DNA of 37,127 nt from Burkholderiales bacterium (GCA_021300475.1 JAJTDO010000043.1:1-37127), one strand, 5' to 3'; counted from the stretch's first letter, positions 28,347 through 37,108 are shown. The notes: generated by a model not told the origin, from the sequence alone. Program-made: numbers and translations.

Positions 28347-29210
28347 TCATGCCAAAAATGCCCAGGCTTGATCTGTTGAGCCCACAAACCTGAACTGTAT
28401 GTCGTTGGACTTCATCATTTTCAGGATGGACTCGCGCAGTGGCTGCGAGTGATCTTCCATGGCTGAAATAAAGCAAAGCTTCAAGCCTGAGCGCAACTTT
28501 GCATTGTTTAAATTCAGACGCGCCCAAGCCAACAACGCAGACGACTTTTTAAGCATGTCCAAGTTGATCTTCTTCGCGTTTCGTCCATCCACCATGACCT
28601 GAGAATACCGCCCCGACTCCAGATGCTTGACACAAAGATTGGTCAGGTGGCCCAAGGCAATCAGATTGGAACTACCGCTCAGAAGGCACACCAACACCAG
28701 GGCACCATCAGGCCGTTCCACTTCGGCAGCCACCCCGGCAATGCTGCCGCCCAAAACAGCCCCGACCTCTTCGAGTATGCGCACCTTGCGCAAGCCCACA
28801 GCAGGCGCGGCGGCGTTGTCACGTTTCAGCCCCCGTTCTGCTGCGATGTGATCCATGGCAGCGGTCAGCGCGGAAAACATGGCGTCCGGGTGATTGCGAC
28901 TCACCGTAATCAGTTGTGTCTGAGGACACACCTGCGAGAACCTGTCGGCCCTGCTTGAGCCAAACAAGGCTTCGAACAGCGGCGCATGTTCCGAAGCGTT
29001 AAGATTGGTAACGAGATGCCGGCTTGAAAAGTCTGAGCAACCCTCAACAAGGCAGCTCCAGATAGCCTCATGCTGATCAGATGGCACTTGCTCGTCCGCC
29101 AGTAACAGCAAGCTGTTCAAGCCCGGCACCCAGAAGAGTTCGCAACCGCTCCAAGTCTGCATCAACTCAAGTTGATTTGTGAGGTCTTGCGAGTAAAGCG
29201 TGGAAGGCAT
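28347..29210 (-). CDS. Protein of unknown function
   Basis: I do not recognise this 287-residue protein. It looks cytoplasmic: no signal peptide and only short hydrophobic stretches (VGAVLGGSIAGVAAEV, ALVLVCLLSG). The C-terminal third (LCFISAMEDHSQPLRESILKMMKSNDIQFRFVGSTDQAWAFLA) has an alternating alpha/beta character somewhat like a STAS-type domain, but the resemblance is weak. AGGGGA precedes the ATG. It lies between katG and an MBL-fold hydrolase on the same strand, with 55 bases to the latter. Confidence 0.7.
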   Translation of the reverse strand: MPSTLYSQDLTNQLELMQTWSGCELFWVPGLNSLLLLADEQVPSDQHEAIWSCLVEGCSDFSSRHLVTNLNASEHAPLFEALFGSSRADRFSQVCPQTQLITVSRNHPDAMFSALTAAMDHIAAERGLKRDNAAAPAVGLRKVRILEEVGAVLGGSIAGVAAEVERPDGALVLVCLLSGSSNLIALGHLTNLCVKHLESGRYSQVMVDGRNAKKINLDMLKKSSALLAWARLNLNNAKLRSGLKLCFISAMEDHSQPLRESILKMMKSNDIQFRFVGSTDQAWAFLA

Positions 29211-29265
29211 TCAGGGTCCCCTTTATTTTTTATAAGTTGTTTTTTTAATTGTTTATATGCCCAGT

Positions 29266-30099
29266 TTACCCACTAACGCTGCAGGACAACATGCGATCCA
29301 ACTCCAAAGGGTCGTGGGCGCAAAAAATATCAATTTCATGACCGTGTTCAAGAGACAGTTGCTTCAAACGCGCCAGGCTCTGTTTGCGTTTTTCAGGCTG
29401 GGTCTGCACAAGCGTTTCAAACACCTTGATGCCCGTCGGAACAGATTCATTCTCAGTCATTTGAGCATGGTGGTAGTACGCATCACCGCAATGCAGCAAC
29501 CATTTTTTCCCGTTGCGGATGGCAACACCTACATGCCCGCGGGTGTGCCCGAGCAAGGGAATCATCAACAGATCAAGTACCGGCAGAGGTCGTATCGCTT
29601 GAAAACCGAACCAGCTCTCCGTTGCGTGCTCATGAACCGACCATTTCGGACGGTGTTCAAAATGTTGCTTGCGAAAGCGCAGGGTATCGGGAAATTTTGT
29701 ATCCAAGGCCGCGCCCAACTCACGTTTGTGGACATGTACGCGGGCTTGCGGAAAATCGCTCAAGCCGCCGGTGTGGTCCGAATCCAGGTGCGTGGGAACA
29801 ATGTGTAGAACATCGCGTGGGTTCAACCCCAAAGACTTGATCTGTTCAATGGCTGTGTCGGCCAGACTGAGGCGGGGATTCATCATTTTAAAAAAACCAG
29901 ACCCGAGACGGTAGGCTGGCCGCTCAACATCAGCGGTCCCCAACCCCGTGTCCACAAGAACGTGTCCTTCTGGTGTTTCCAGCAGCACGCAATGGCACAC
30001 CAGCCTTGCGCGTTCAGTCAGGCCACCTTGACCGGTAAAAAATCGCTGGCAATACGGGCACAGTGTGCCGCAGTTAAGGTGGTGAATACGGGTGATCAT
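29266..30099 (-). CDS. MBL-fold metallo-hydrolase (AHL-lactonase-like)
   Basis: The 277-residue protein has the metallo-beta-lactamase fold signature: VLVDTGLG at 47-54, the metal motif THLDSDHTGG (HxDxDH, 104-109), LGHTRGHVGV for the next His ligand and HCGDAYY for the bridging Asp. The arrangement is closest to N-acyl-homoserine lactonase-like members, but lactonase activity is not proved by these motifs. Extra cysteines near the N-terminus (NCGTLCPYC) are unusual. GGAG stands eight bases before the ATG. A palindrome-rich region (30136-30172) lies just upstream. Confidence 0.84.
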   Translation of the reverse strand: MITRIHHLNCGTLCPYCQRFFTGQGGLTERARLVCHCVLLETPEGHVLVDTGLGTADVERPAYRLGSGFFKMMNPRLSLADTAIEQIKSLGLNPRDVLHIVPTHLDSDHTGGLSDFPQARVHVHKRELGAALDTKFPDTLRFRKQHFEHRPKWSVHEHATESWFGFQAIRPLPVLDLLMIPLLGHTRGHVGVAIRNGKKWLLHCGDAYYHHAQMTENESVPTGIKVFETLVQTQPEKRKQSLARLKQLSLEHGHEIDIFCAHDPLELDRMLSCSVSG

Positions 30100-30135
30100 T
30101 GGCAGTCTCCGAGTTGCGTGGCCAACAGCACTGGC

Positions 30136-30172
30136 GGCTCATTTTCGTACTGCGCTTGATGAGCCGGCTCAT
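30136..30172. repeat. Three alternating GGCTCAT elements upstream of the MBL-hydrolase gene
   Basis: GGCTCAT occurs at 30136-30142, inverted at 30159-30165 and direct again at 30166-30172. The last two form the perfect 14-bp palindrome ATGAGCCGGCTCAT. It lies 60 bases upstream of the MBL gene start (minus strand) and just after the preceding gene. It could be an operator for a dimeric regulator or a hairpin ending the upstream transcript. Confidence 0.4.
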
Positions 30173-30188
30173 GGCTCGCCTTTTCTCC

Positions 30189-31097
30189 CTATTTTCTCGA
30201 CATTACCCTCTGTGTGTCCAGTTCAATGTCTGCGATGGCTGCATCGAAATCTTTCAGCAAACTGTTGGTTATGAATTTAATGGAAGCCACAGGAATTTTT
30301 TCTGTTGTGACCACCGCAGCACCTGCCTCCGTCTTTAGGGTGTCTGCGATTGCAATCAACAGCGCTGAAGGCTCGCTGGTGTGGGTGGCAATCATGTTGA
30401 GCAAGCGCAATTGCGTGCCCTCTACAATTTCGATGTCAGCCAAGGCTTTTTTCAATTTTTTATTTTTTTGCTCTGCAACTCCAAAAACAAGGTTGTTGTG
30501 TGCGTGCAAACCTTCAGCGCCGAGATAACCGCAAATAAACACCATCAACAATACAAACAGGCTGGAAAACACATCGGGAAAACGCTCGCCTACAGTGCCT
30601 GGAATTAACGAAGCCGCTTCCGCAAAATAGAGTGTGAGTGAAAGGGTGCAAGCCAGTGTTGTTATTAGCCGGCCCACTGAAACACCCAATACGAAGTAGC
30701 TCAGAACAATTGAAAGTATCCATAAATGCAACGAGGGCATGCGCACGCCCATGTCTGTGACCAGCACCCTGTTTATGAGCAATGCAGAAAGCATGCCCAG
30801 AATAAGCCACGCCACCTCTGCTGGCCTACCTTTTGCAAGCAAAAAATAAGACACGCAGCAGGATAGAACAACGATGCCCAGACTAAGGAGAACATGCCAA
30901 TGAACAACGGGTTGAGAGGTGGGGTTGGTGACACTTAAAAAAACTGACATCGCAAACAAGGCCAACAGCGTCAGTGCTGTCAGAAAACGCTTAACAAGTC
31001 GGGTTTTCTCTGCGAGAAACAAGTCTTGTTCCGCCAGATCGGCAGTTGCTTGCGAAGCAGGAATCGGCTGAGAGCCCATGTTTTTGAAAACATTCAT
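30189..31097 (-). CDS. Multi-pass membrane protein resembling a histidine-kinase sensor module without the kinase
   Basis: The 302-residue protein has about six membrane segments between residues 37 and 200, with GVRMPSLHLW matching the GIRAPSLPW motif in the sensor of the kinase at 18292. A soluble tail of about 100 residues follows (EQKNKKLKKALADIE..., TLKTEAGAAVVTTEK), with no H box or ATPase motifs. It is thus a kinase-less sensor-like protein. Its ATG overlaps the upstream kinase's stop (ATGA), so it is coupled to that gene and probably works with it, for example as a membrane partner. Confidence 0.72.
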   Translation of the reverse strand: MNVFKNMGSQPIPASQATADLAEQDLFLAEKTRLVKRFLTALTLLALFAMSVFLSVTNPTSQPVVHWHVLLSLGIVVLSCCVSYFLLAKGRPAEVAWLILGMLSALLINRVLVTDMGVRMPSLHLWILSIVLSYFVLGVSVGRLITTLACTLSLTLYFAEAASLIPGTVGERFPDVFSSLFVLLMVFICGYLGAEGLHAHNNLVFGVAEQKNKKLKKALADIEIVEGTQLRLLNMIATHTSEPSALLIAIADTLKTEAGAAVVTTEKIPVASIKFITNSLLKDFDAAIADIELDTQRVMSRK

Positions 31098-32351
31098 GCA
31101 GCCCCCTGCTTTGCTACTTTTTCAACAGCGTCAGGAATACTGAACCAGAAGCAGGTGCCCTGCCCTTCATTGCTGATCACCCCCACCTGCCCGCCCATTG
31201 CCTGAACCAGACAGTGCGTTATGTAAAGACTCAAACCAAGGCCTTCAAGTGTGTTGGGGGTGTTTGCGGCAGCTTGGGTAAAAGGCTTGAACAACTCAGC
31301 TTGCGCCTGCTCGGACACGCCCAAGCCGCGGTCTGTGACCGAAAACAACAAGTGGCGACTGCCATCTTCTTGAGTTTTAACCTTGAGCTTCGCCCAGATT
31401 TCCCCACTTTCAGAGTATTTCAGCGCGTTTTCCAACAGGGCAACGGCCATTTGTTCAACCCGACGAGTATCGGCGTGCCAAACTTCAGGCACAGCGTTTT
31501 CAGCAACCCATTTAAGTGATAAGCCCTTCGCGGCACACTGGCTGTTGTACGTCTGACAAACCCCGCTTAACGATTCGACCGGATTGAAGGCTGTAACGTC
31601 AAGCGTTAGAAGGCCGTCTTTAATGGCAATCACATCTGCATATTGCGCCAGTAACTTTCCCAGTTTCTTGGTTTCCACCCTCAAGGTTGAGGTGTAGCGG
31701 CTCACGTCTTTGCCCCGATTTCGCGGATGCTCCATCAAGGTCAGCGCCGATTGAATAATGCTGATGGGAGTTCTGATGTTGTGCGCCATGTTGCCAAGAA
31801 ATTTCTGACGCTCTGACAACAGGCTCAGGCGTTTTTCCTTGGCATCTTCAAGTGCAGCGTTTTGACACCTGAGTTCGTTGGTTGCAATGTCACCTTGGTC
31901 GCGGAAAGTTTTGCACAACAACGCAGTGCCAATGAAGAGCAGTAAATGGCTGATGACCGTTGCGGTAGGAAGAGGTTGATTTGTGGCTGTGGGTGGCGCG
32001 AGAAAGCCGTAAAACTGCAGAAAATAAACAACAGCAATGTAAAAATGCCAATAAGAATGCGGGCAGCGACAAGCCGACTGCAAAAATGGCGTTCAGCAGT
32101 TGCCCGTTCACCCGCGCGTTGGATCCCGGCGCCAAGCCCAGAGCGGCCAATAAAATTCCGAAGCCGCCTAACATCAGCGTGAGCAAGTGCAGGCGCATCA
32201 TAAGTTTTCTTTGCGTCGCCTTGATCTCTTGAACTACGTGGGTCGCAGGTAGCCACGCAGTCTCATTGGACCCGATGTGTAGCGGTTCTGGTGTTGCGGC
32301 CAACAGTGTCATAAACAGAATTTCAGTTTCTTCATCAAGACTCTCAAACAA
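31094..32351 (-). pseudogene. Sensor histidine kinase disrupted by a frame change in its membrane domain
   Basis: An N-terminal frame from the ATG at 32351 (MFESLDEETEILFM, then two membrane segments to about residue 105) passes into a second frame open from a TTG at 32083 to 31094. The second frame carries the last sensor segment (YIAVVYFLQFYGFL, NQPLPTATVISHLLLF), the H box GNMAHNIRTPIS, the N box LLENALKYS, G1 DRGLG and G2 LEGLGLSLYI. Compared with the sensors at 18292 and 30189, the middle membrane segments including the PSL-W motif are absent, so a block of perhaps 60 residues was lost with a frame change near 32020-32110. The kinase domains look intact. The downstream sensor-like gene overlaps its stop by 4 bases. 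Confidence 0.72.
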
Positions 32352-32501
32352 AATGTGATGTGGAAAGCACTGCTTTCATAATAACGCCAATAGTTTACGC
32401 TGGACAGCGCGGAACTTCCCCCCTCATAAGTGAGGTAGACAAAAAACGGTAGAAACCAAGCCAAATTAAGCCACTGGCATTAGAGCGAGCATACAACATC
32501 C

Positions 32502-32542
32502 ATTTGCCACCCTGCATTAGTCTGCAGTTGGAGGTGGCAAAT
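32502..32542 (+). promoter_or_regulatory. Nested hairpin partly enclosing the ribosome-binding site of the alpha/beta hydrolase
   Basis: A perfect 10-bp stem (ATTTGCCACC 32502-32511, GGTGGCAAAT 32533-32542) encloses a second 5-bp stem (CTGCA 32512-32516, TGCAG 32523-32527) stacked directly on it, with a 6-base loop and a 5-base bulge TTGGA on the 3' side. The presumed Shine-Dalgarno GGAGG (32530-32534) is split between bulge and stem, and the stem ends two bases before the ATG. In RNA this would restrict ribosome access; alternatively it is a DNA operator. Confidence 0.55.
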
Positions 32543-32544
32543 TA

Positions 32545-33423
32545 ATGGGTATTGGAAGATTGGCAGTCAGGGCAGGCATTGGCTTGGCAGGTGCAGCGGT
32601 TTCTTATTGGGGCGGGCTCTATTTAACCCAGCGCGCTTTGGTTTTTAGACCCATCAATGAATTTCCCGAACAGGGTTCATCCATTCCGACCAAGGCGGCA
32701 CCGGCCGCCGAGGTGCGGGACAAAGTGATGGTAGACCATTTCTGGATGCTCTCTTGCGTGGACGCATGCAAACTCGAGGGTATTTCCATCAGGCCCCGAG
32801 ACAATTGGACAGATGCTATTGTTTACTACGGCGGCCGGATGGAGGACATTCGATGGTTGTCAGCACTGGCAAGCCATTGCCCGCATCTGGCCATTTACGC
32901 GCACAACTACCGGGAATTCGGCCAGTCTGAAGGCAAGGCAAATGAAACCAATATCGTGGACGACGCTATACAATTGTTCGACCACGTCTGGCAACATTCC
33001 GGCGCGCAACGCGTTCACGTGGTTGGACGGTCTCTGGGTGCGGGGGTGGCCATACAGGTGGTTGCAAAAAGGAATGAGGCCGGTAGCCTGAGCTTGATCA
33101 GCCCTTATGATTCAATTGTCAATATTGCCCGTAAAAAGTTTCCGCTGGCGCCTGTGTCAGCGCTCTTGTCTCAACAGTTTGAGAGCCACCAATATGCTGC
33201 AGACCTGACCGTGCCAGTACAAATCATTCTCGCCTCTGATGACAAGGTCATTCCCCACCGCAACACCCGAAAATTGATGGAAAGCTTCACCCAACCCGTG
33301 AAGGCCCACATTGTGCCCGCTACAAACCATTCCACGGTGGCCACCGACCCTCGCACGTGGGAGCAGATCGCAGTGTTCATTGCCCAAACCGAATCTGAAG
33401 CGCTTTTAGGGATGCTTGGCTGA
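32545..33423 (+). CDS. Alpha/beta hydrolase (membrane-anchored)
   Basis: The 292-residue protein has an N-terminal hydrophobic anchor (about 8-30), then a Bem46/ABHD13-like alpha/beta hydrolase domain: NYREFGQSEG at 121-130, nucleophile elbow GRSLGAG with Ser163, acid Asp in SDDKVIP (231-237) and catalytic His262 in ATNHST. It probably hydrolyses an ester or acyl substrate at the membrane. A strong hairpin sits over the ribosome-binding site. It precedes the alkane monooxygenase fusion by 120 bases; that gene has its own promoter-like sequence. Confidence 0.85.
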   Translation: MGIGRLAVRAGIGLAGAAVSYWGGLYLTQRALVFRPINEFPEQGSSIPTKAAPAAEVRDKVMVDHFWMLSCVDACKLEGISIRPRDNWTDAIVYYGGRMEDIRWLSALASHCPHLAIYAHNYREFGQSEGKANETNIVDDAIQLFDHVWQHSGAQRVHVVGRSLGAGVAIQVVAKRNEAGSLSLISPYDSIVNIARKKFPLAPVSALLSQQFESHQYAADLTVPVQIILASDDKVIPHRNTRKLMESFTQPVKAHIVPATNHSTVATDPRTWEQIAVFIAQTESEALLGMLG

Positions 33424-33442
33424 ACAAAGACACATTTCAGGC

Positions 33443-33470
33443 TTGACGAAGTAAGTTTACATTCGATAAC
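33443..33470 (+). promoter_or_regulatory. Probable promoter of the alkane monooxygenase fusion gene
   Basis: TTGACG (33443-33448) and GATAAC (33465-33470) are separated by 16 bases and match the -35 and -10 consensus at five and four of six positions. The start codon lies about 73 bases further on, leaving a leader of about 65 bases. Confidence 0.5.
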
Positions 33471-33543
33471 ATGCGCATCGGTGGTGTTTACATTTGTATA
33501 CACCCGCACTGGCAGCACCGACAGTTCTCCCCTTAAGAGGAAG

Positions 33544-35763
33544 ATGCCCATGAAGTACCTGAAATTTACGCTGTTCCCCATCGCGTCCCTCGTCATTACC
33601 TTCATGATGCTGCAAGGGGGTAACTGGATGTATTCCGGGCTGGCCACCCTTCTAGTGCTCTTGGTGTTTGGTGATGCGCTGCTTCCAGAAGATTTGAGCG
33701 AAGAGCACTATGAAGCGACCGGCTTCCTGAATTTAATGTTGTATGTTCAATTGCCGATTCTGCTGTTGGCCACCACGCTGGCCGTTTCAACGGCAAGCAC
33801 AGGCGATATCCTGAGTATCAAACCAGTGATGCTGGATACATTTGGGCTGGACCTTGAGCGCACACGCGAAATCAGCAACTCTTTGCAATGGCTTGCAGCC
33901 TTGATGGCGTTCGGTTTCATGTACGGCGCTGGCGGCACAAACGTGGCACATGAACTCATACACCGCACCTACAGCGCGCGCGACTTGGTTATTGGTCGTT
34001 GGTTGCTGGCGTTTACCGGCGACGCTTCATTTTCCATTGAACATGTCTATGGGCACCATAAAAACCTCGCCACACCAAAAGACCCTGCAACCGCACAACG
34101 CGGTGACAGTGTCTACCGCTTCATTGTTAAATCCACTGTGGGCAGTTATGAGTCTGCCTGGGGCTTGGAGCGGGAGCGTCTGAAAAAATTCGGCTATTCC
34201 GTCTGGAACCCGGTTTCAAGCCGCATGATCCGTGGCAACCTGATGACGCTCTCCATTGCAGCTTGGTGTTTTTACCTTGGCGGATGGATGGGCGTTGGCA
34301 TGTTTGTCCTTATGGGTTTTGTGGGTAAAAGCCTGCTCGAAATTGTGAACTACATGGAACACTATGGTTTGGTTCGCCGCCCGGAAGACAAGGTGGAGCC
34401 GCGGCACAGCTGGAATTCAAACAAGTGGATGAGCACCTCGTTTTTATATGCCCTGCCGCGCCATTCCCACCACCACGCTGAAGCAGACAAGGAATACTGG
34501 CACCTGCGCGCTTACCCGCACGCACCGATGATGCCCTACGGCTACCTGAGCATGATTCTGATTGCGCTGTTTCCCCCCATATTCAGGCGCATGATGGAGC
34601 CACTGCTGGCCGATTGGGACAACCGTTTTGCCACCCCCGCAGAAAAAACCCTCGCACAACAGGCCAACCGTGCGAAAAATGACAAGCAACGCCGGATGAT
34701 ACGCATTGCATCCACCGACATTGAAGTGGAACACAACCGCGAGCGTGAAGTGATCTTGAACACGGCACTGAAGCAAGGCTTGGGCTTTCCGCACAATTGC
34801 CGCGTTGGCTCCTGCACACAATGCAAGTGCAAGTTGAAGTCAGGCCGCGTCATGGAACTGACGGACAGCAGCTATGTCTTGAGCGCTGAAGACTTGGCGT
34901 CAGGCATGATTCTGGCGTGCCAATCGGTTCCCTTGACTGATGTGGAAATCGAAGTTCAGTTATCCTCTACAAATGGCTGCAAACTGGTGGACACCCGAGG
35001 CGAGATCACTGCAACACGCTTGCTGACCCACGACATCATGGAAATCAAGGTAGCGTTGGACGAACCCATGGAATACCGGGCCGGCCAGTTCGCTGAAATA
35101 CGTCTCAACGAATTCAGTCTTTCAAGAAACTACTCGATTGCGGTTGCGCCAAGAGGAAAGCCACAAAGTGAACTCGTGTTCCATGTTCGCAAGGTACCAG
35201 GTGGACGGTTCACGGAGTGGCTGTTTCAGGCGAGCCGTGTGGGAACACGTTTTGATGTGAGCGGTCCGTTTGGAGAGTTTTACCTGCGTGAGGCCGATGC
35301 AGAAAGCGACATTGTTTGCATCGCCGGAGGCAGCGGCATGGCACCTGTGAAGGCCCTGCTTGAACAAGCCGCCTGGACCGGTATTACCCGCACGGTTCAC
35401 TATGCGTTTGGAGCCCGTACGCAAAGCGATCTGTACTGTACGAATGAAATGGTCGCGCTGGGCCGTGAATGGCGCGGCACCCTGAATTTCACACCGGTGT
35501 TGTCTGCCGAGCCCACGGGCTCTGATTGGCAAGGCCAGCGCGGCATGGTGACTCAGGCACTTACTGAAAAATCGGTGCACTGGAGCAATGCTCAAGCCTA
35601 CCTGTGTGGCCCACCCGCCATGATAGAGGCTGCCACCCAGTGTCTGCTTCAGCTTGGCGTGAAACCGGACATGATTTTTGCAGATGCGTTTCTGGATAGC
35701 AGCCACACAAACCCAGCGTCGGAAAAACAAAACCTCACAGACTCAGTGTGCAGCGTCGTATAA
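33544..35763 (+). CDS. alkB: Fused AlkB alkane monooxygenase - [2Fe-2S] ferredoxin - ferredoxin reductase
   Basis: The 739-residue chain joins three modules. Residues 1-370 are AlkB: membrane segments and the di-iron boxes HELIH (136-140), EHVYGHHKN (166-174), NYMEHYGL (269-276) and LPRHSHHHAEAD (304-315). Residues about 385-475 are a plant-type ferredoxin with Cys419, Cys424, Cys427 and Cys459. Residues about 484-720 are an FNR-type reductase: RNYS (528-531) for FAD, GGSGMAP (595-601) and CGPPAM (688-693) for NAD(P)H. The protein could pass electrons from NAD(P)H to the di-iron site without rubredoxin. The start at 33544 (MPMKYLKF, AGAGGA upstream; 33550 possible) is preferred to 33481. The 3' end overlaps the convergent hydrolase gene by 21 bases. 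Confidence 0.93.
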   Translation: MPMKYLKFTLFPIASLVITFMMLQGGNWMYSGLATLLVLLVFGDALLPEDLSEEHYEATGFLNLMLYVQLPILLLATTLAVSTASTGDILSIKPVMLDTFGLDLERTREISNSLQWLAALMAFGFMYGAGGTNVAHELIHRTYSARDLVIGRWLLAFTGDASFSIEHVYGHHKNLATPKDPATAQRGDSVYRFIVKSTVGSYESAWGLERERLKKFGYSVWNPVSSRMIRGNLMTLSIAAWCFYLGGWMGVGMFVLMGFVGKSLLEIVNYMEHYGLVRRPEDKVEPRHSWNSNKWMSTSFLYALPRHSHHHAEADKEYWHLRAYPHAPMMPYGYLSMILIALFPPIFRRMMEPLLADWDNRFATPAEKTLAQQANRAKNDKQRRMIRIASTDIEVEHNREREVILNTALKQGLGFPHNCRVGSCTQCKCKLKSGRVMELTDSSYVLSAEDLASGMILACQSVPLTDVEIEVQLSSTNGCKLVDTRGEITATRLLTHDIMEIKVALDEPMEYRAGQFAEIRLNEFSLSRNYSIAVAPRGKPQSELVFHVRKVPGGRFTEWLFQASRVGTRFDVSGPFGEFYLREADAESDIVCIAGGSGMAPVKALLEQAAWTGITRTVHYAFGARTQSDLYCTNEMVALGREWRGTLNFTPVLSAEPTGSDWQGQRGMVTQALTEKSVHWSNAQAYLCGPPAMIEAATQCLLQLGVKPDMIFADAFLDSSHTNPASEKQNLTDSVCSVV

Positions 35764-36597
35764 AGCCTGTGCCGCTTGCAGAGGGTCTTTGGTTTCATTC
35801 CACTTCTCCAGCCACGCCGGGTAATTGTGCAGATCGTGTGCTTGCGAGGGGTGGAAGCCTGGGCGGTAAAAATCAAGTATGCGCGGCAGCATGCCGCTTA
35901 AAAGGCCTTTTCTGCCCAACAGCCACGGCAGGTTTTTCAGATGCATGGAAAGGCGTTGCGCACGGCTGAATCCATCTGCCCTCAGCAAAATATCGCTCAA
36001 GCGGTACATGGCAATAACGACCATGCAAATGGCCAGGCTCATGGCGCCAACACGCATCAAGTAACCGCCTTTGGCAGAGTTTACATACACATCAAACGCC
36101 ACATGGCGGTGCTCCATCTCTTCAACTGCATGCCAACCCAGCAGCGCTCGGACGCGCTCGTCGGCCTGGGCCAGCGTTGCCTTGTTTGCAAAAAATGTGT
36201 CTGCGAGCAAAGCCGTGAAATGTTCAAACGCGGTGGTCAGCGCCAGGTTAAAGCGTCCGGAAAAACGGGTTTCCATCAACTTTAGTGCCTTCCTCTCAAA
36301 TTTCAGTATGGCCTCCACCGGTATGCCTTGTTGCTTTAGCAACTCGTTGAACGCCATGTGCTGCATCCCGTGCTGTGCTTCCTGTCGGATGAAGGCTCGT
36401 ACATCTTCTTTCAGACCGGCATCGCTAACACCGTCTCGGAAACCACGCACGCTGCTGATGAAGTAACGTTCGCCGTCTGGAAAGGTCAGTTGAAAACCGT
36501 CCACCACCCGTGTTTTGTAGGCATCGCCACCGAACCACCAACGCCCGACACTGGAATCAAGACCAAAATCAATTTTTTCTCTAGGTGTGACAATCAT
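35743..36597 (-). CDS. Predicted metal-dependent hydrolase (PF10118-like)
   Basis: The 284-residue protein resembles the PF10118 predicted metal-dependent hydrolase family: RGFRDGVSDAGLKEDVRAFIRQEAQHGMQHMAFN, then FEHFTALLAD and WHAVEEMEHRHVAFDVY, a pattern of paired Glu/His reminiscent of di-metal ferritin-like helical proteins. A hydrophobic segment follows (MSLAICMVVIAMY). The ATG at 36597 has AAAGGG upstream; an in-frame start at 36681 adds a poor N-terminus. It converges on the alkB fusion and is divergent from an AraC regulator; members are often found near alkane or lipid genes (my recollection), so a role in that pathway is plausible. Confidence 0.8.
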   Translation of the reverse strand: MIVTPREKIDFGLDSSVGRWWFGGDAYKTRVVDGFQLTFPDGERYFISSVRGFRDGVSDAGLKEDVRAFIRQEAQHGMQHMAFNELLKQQGIPVEAILKFERKALKLMETRFSGRFNLALTTAFEHFTALLADTFFANKATLAQADERVRALLGWHAVEEMEHRHVAFDVYVNSAKGGYLMRVGAMSLAICMVVIAMYRLSDILLRADGFSRAQRLSMHLKNLPWLLGRKGLLSGMLPRILDFYRPGFHPSQAHDLHNYPAWLEKWNETKDPLQAAQALYDAAH

Positions 36598-36709
36598 ATG
36601 AACCCTTTCCCTGGGCGCAGCCCATTTCAAACATCTATACGGCAAGCTTGAAGGCTTGCAGGCTGCCTGACTATGATGCAAACTGCCAAAAAGGAACCCA
36701 AGACGACAG

Positions 36710-37057
36710 ATGCAACAAAAAACAGAAAGCCTTGTCTACAGCATCAGCATGCACACCTATTTGCGTTTTTCAGAGGTAGCGCAACAATGCGGCTTTGAGG
36801 TGGAGGGGTTGCTGAACCACGCGGGGCTAAAGCCAGATGTTCAATTGCGCAACAATGAACGTTTGCCCTTGGAATGTTTGTTGAAGGTTTTTGACCACGG
36901 CATGACGCACTCCAAAAACAACTGGTTTCCCTTGGCGCTGGCTGAATCCTTCAGCTTTGATTTTTTTCCTGAAGTGGAAACCTTTCTGGCCACCAGCAGC
37001 AACCTGAAAGAAGAGAAGTGGCTCGGTTTGTTTGAACAGATTTACCCCGATAGATAA
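36710..37057 (+). CDS. AraC-family regulator, N-terminal fragment
   Basis: The 115-codon frame starts MQQKTESLVYSISMHTYLRF and resembles the N-terminal effector domain (PF12625-like) of AraC-type activators found near alkane and lipid genes, including LLNHAGLKPD, LALAESFSFDFF and FLATSSNLKE. Family proteins are about 330 residues, with two C-terminal HTH motifs; here the frame stops at 37057, and the resemblance fades after about residue 98. The gene may be truncated by an insertion, frameshift or assembly end close to the window edge. It is divergent from the PF10118 hydrolase gene. Confidence 0.65.
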   Translation: MQQKTESLVYSISMHTYLRFSEVAQQCGFEVEGLLNHAGLKPDVQLRNNERLPLECLLKVFDHGMTHSKNNWFPLALAESFSFDFFPEVETFLATSSNLKEEKWLGLFEQIYPDR

Positions 37058-37108
37058 GTGCCATGGGGCGGGTTGAGAACGTTGCAGAGTTGTCCATCAT
37101 CGGCGGTC

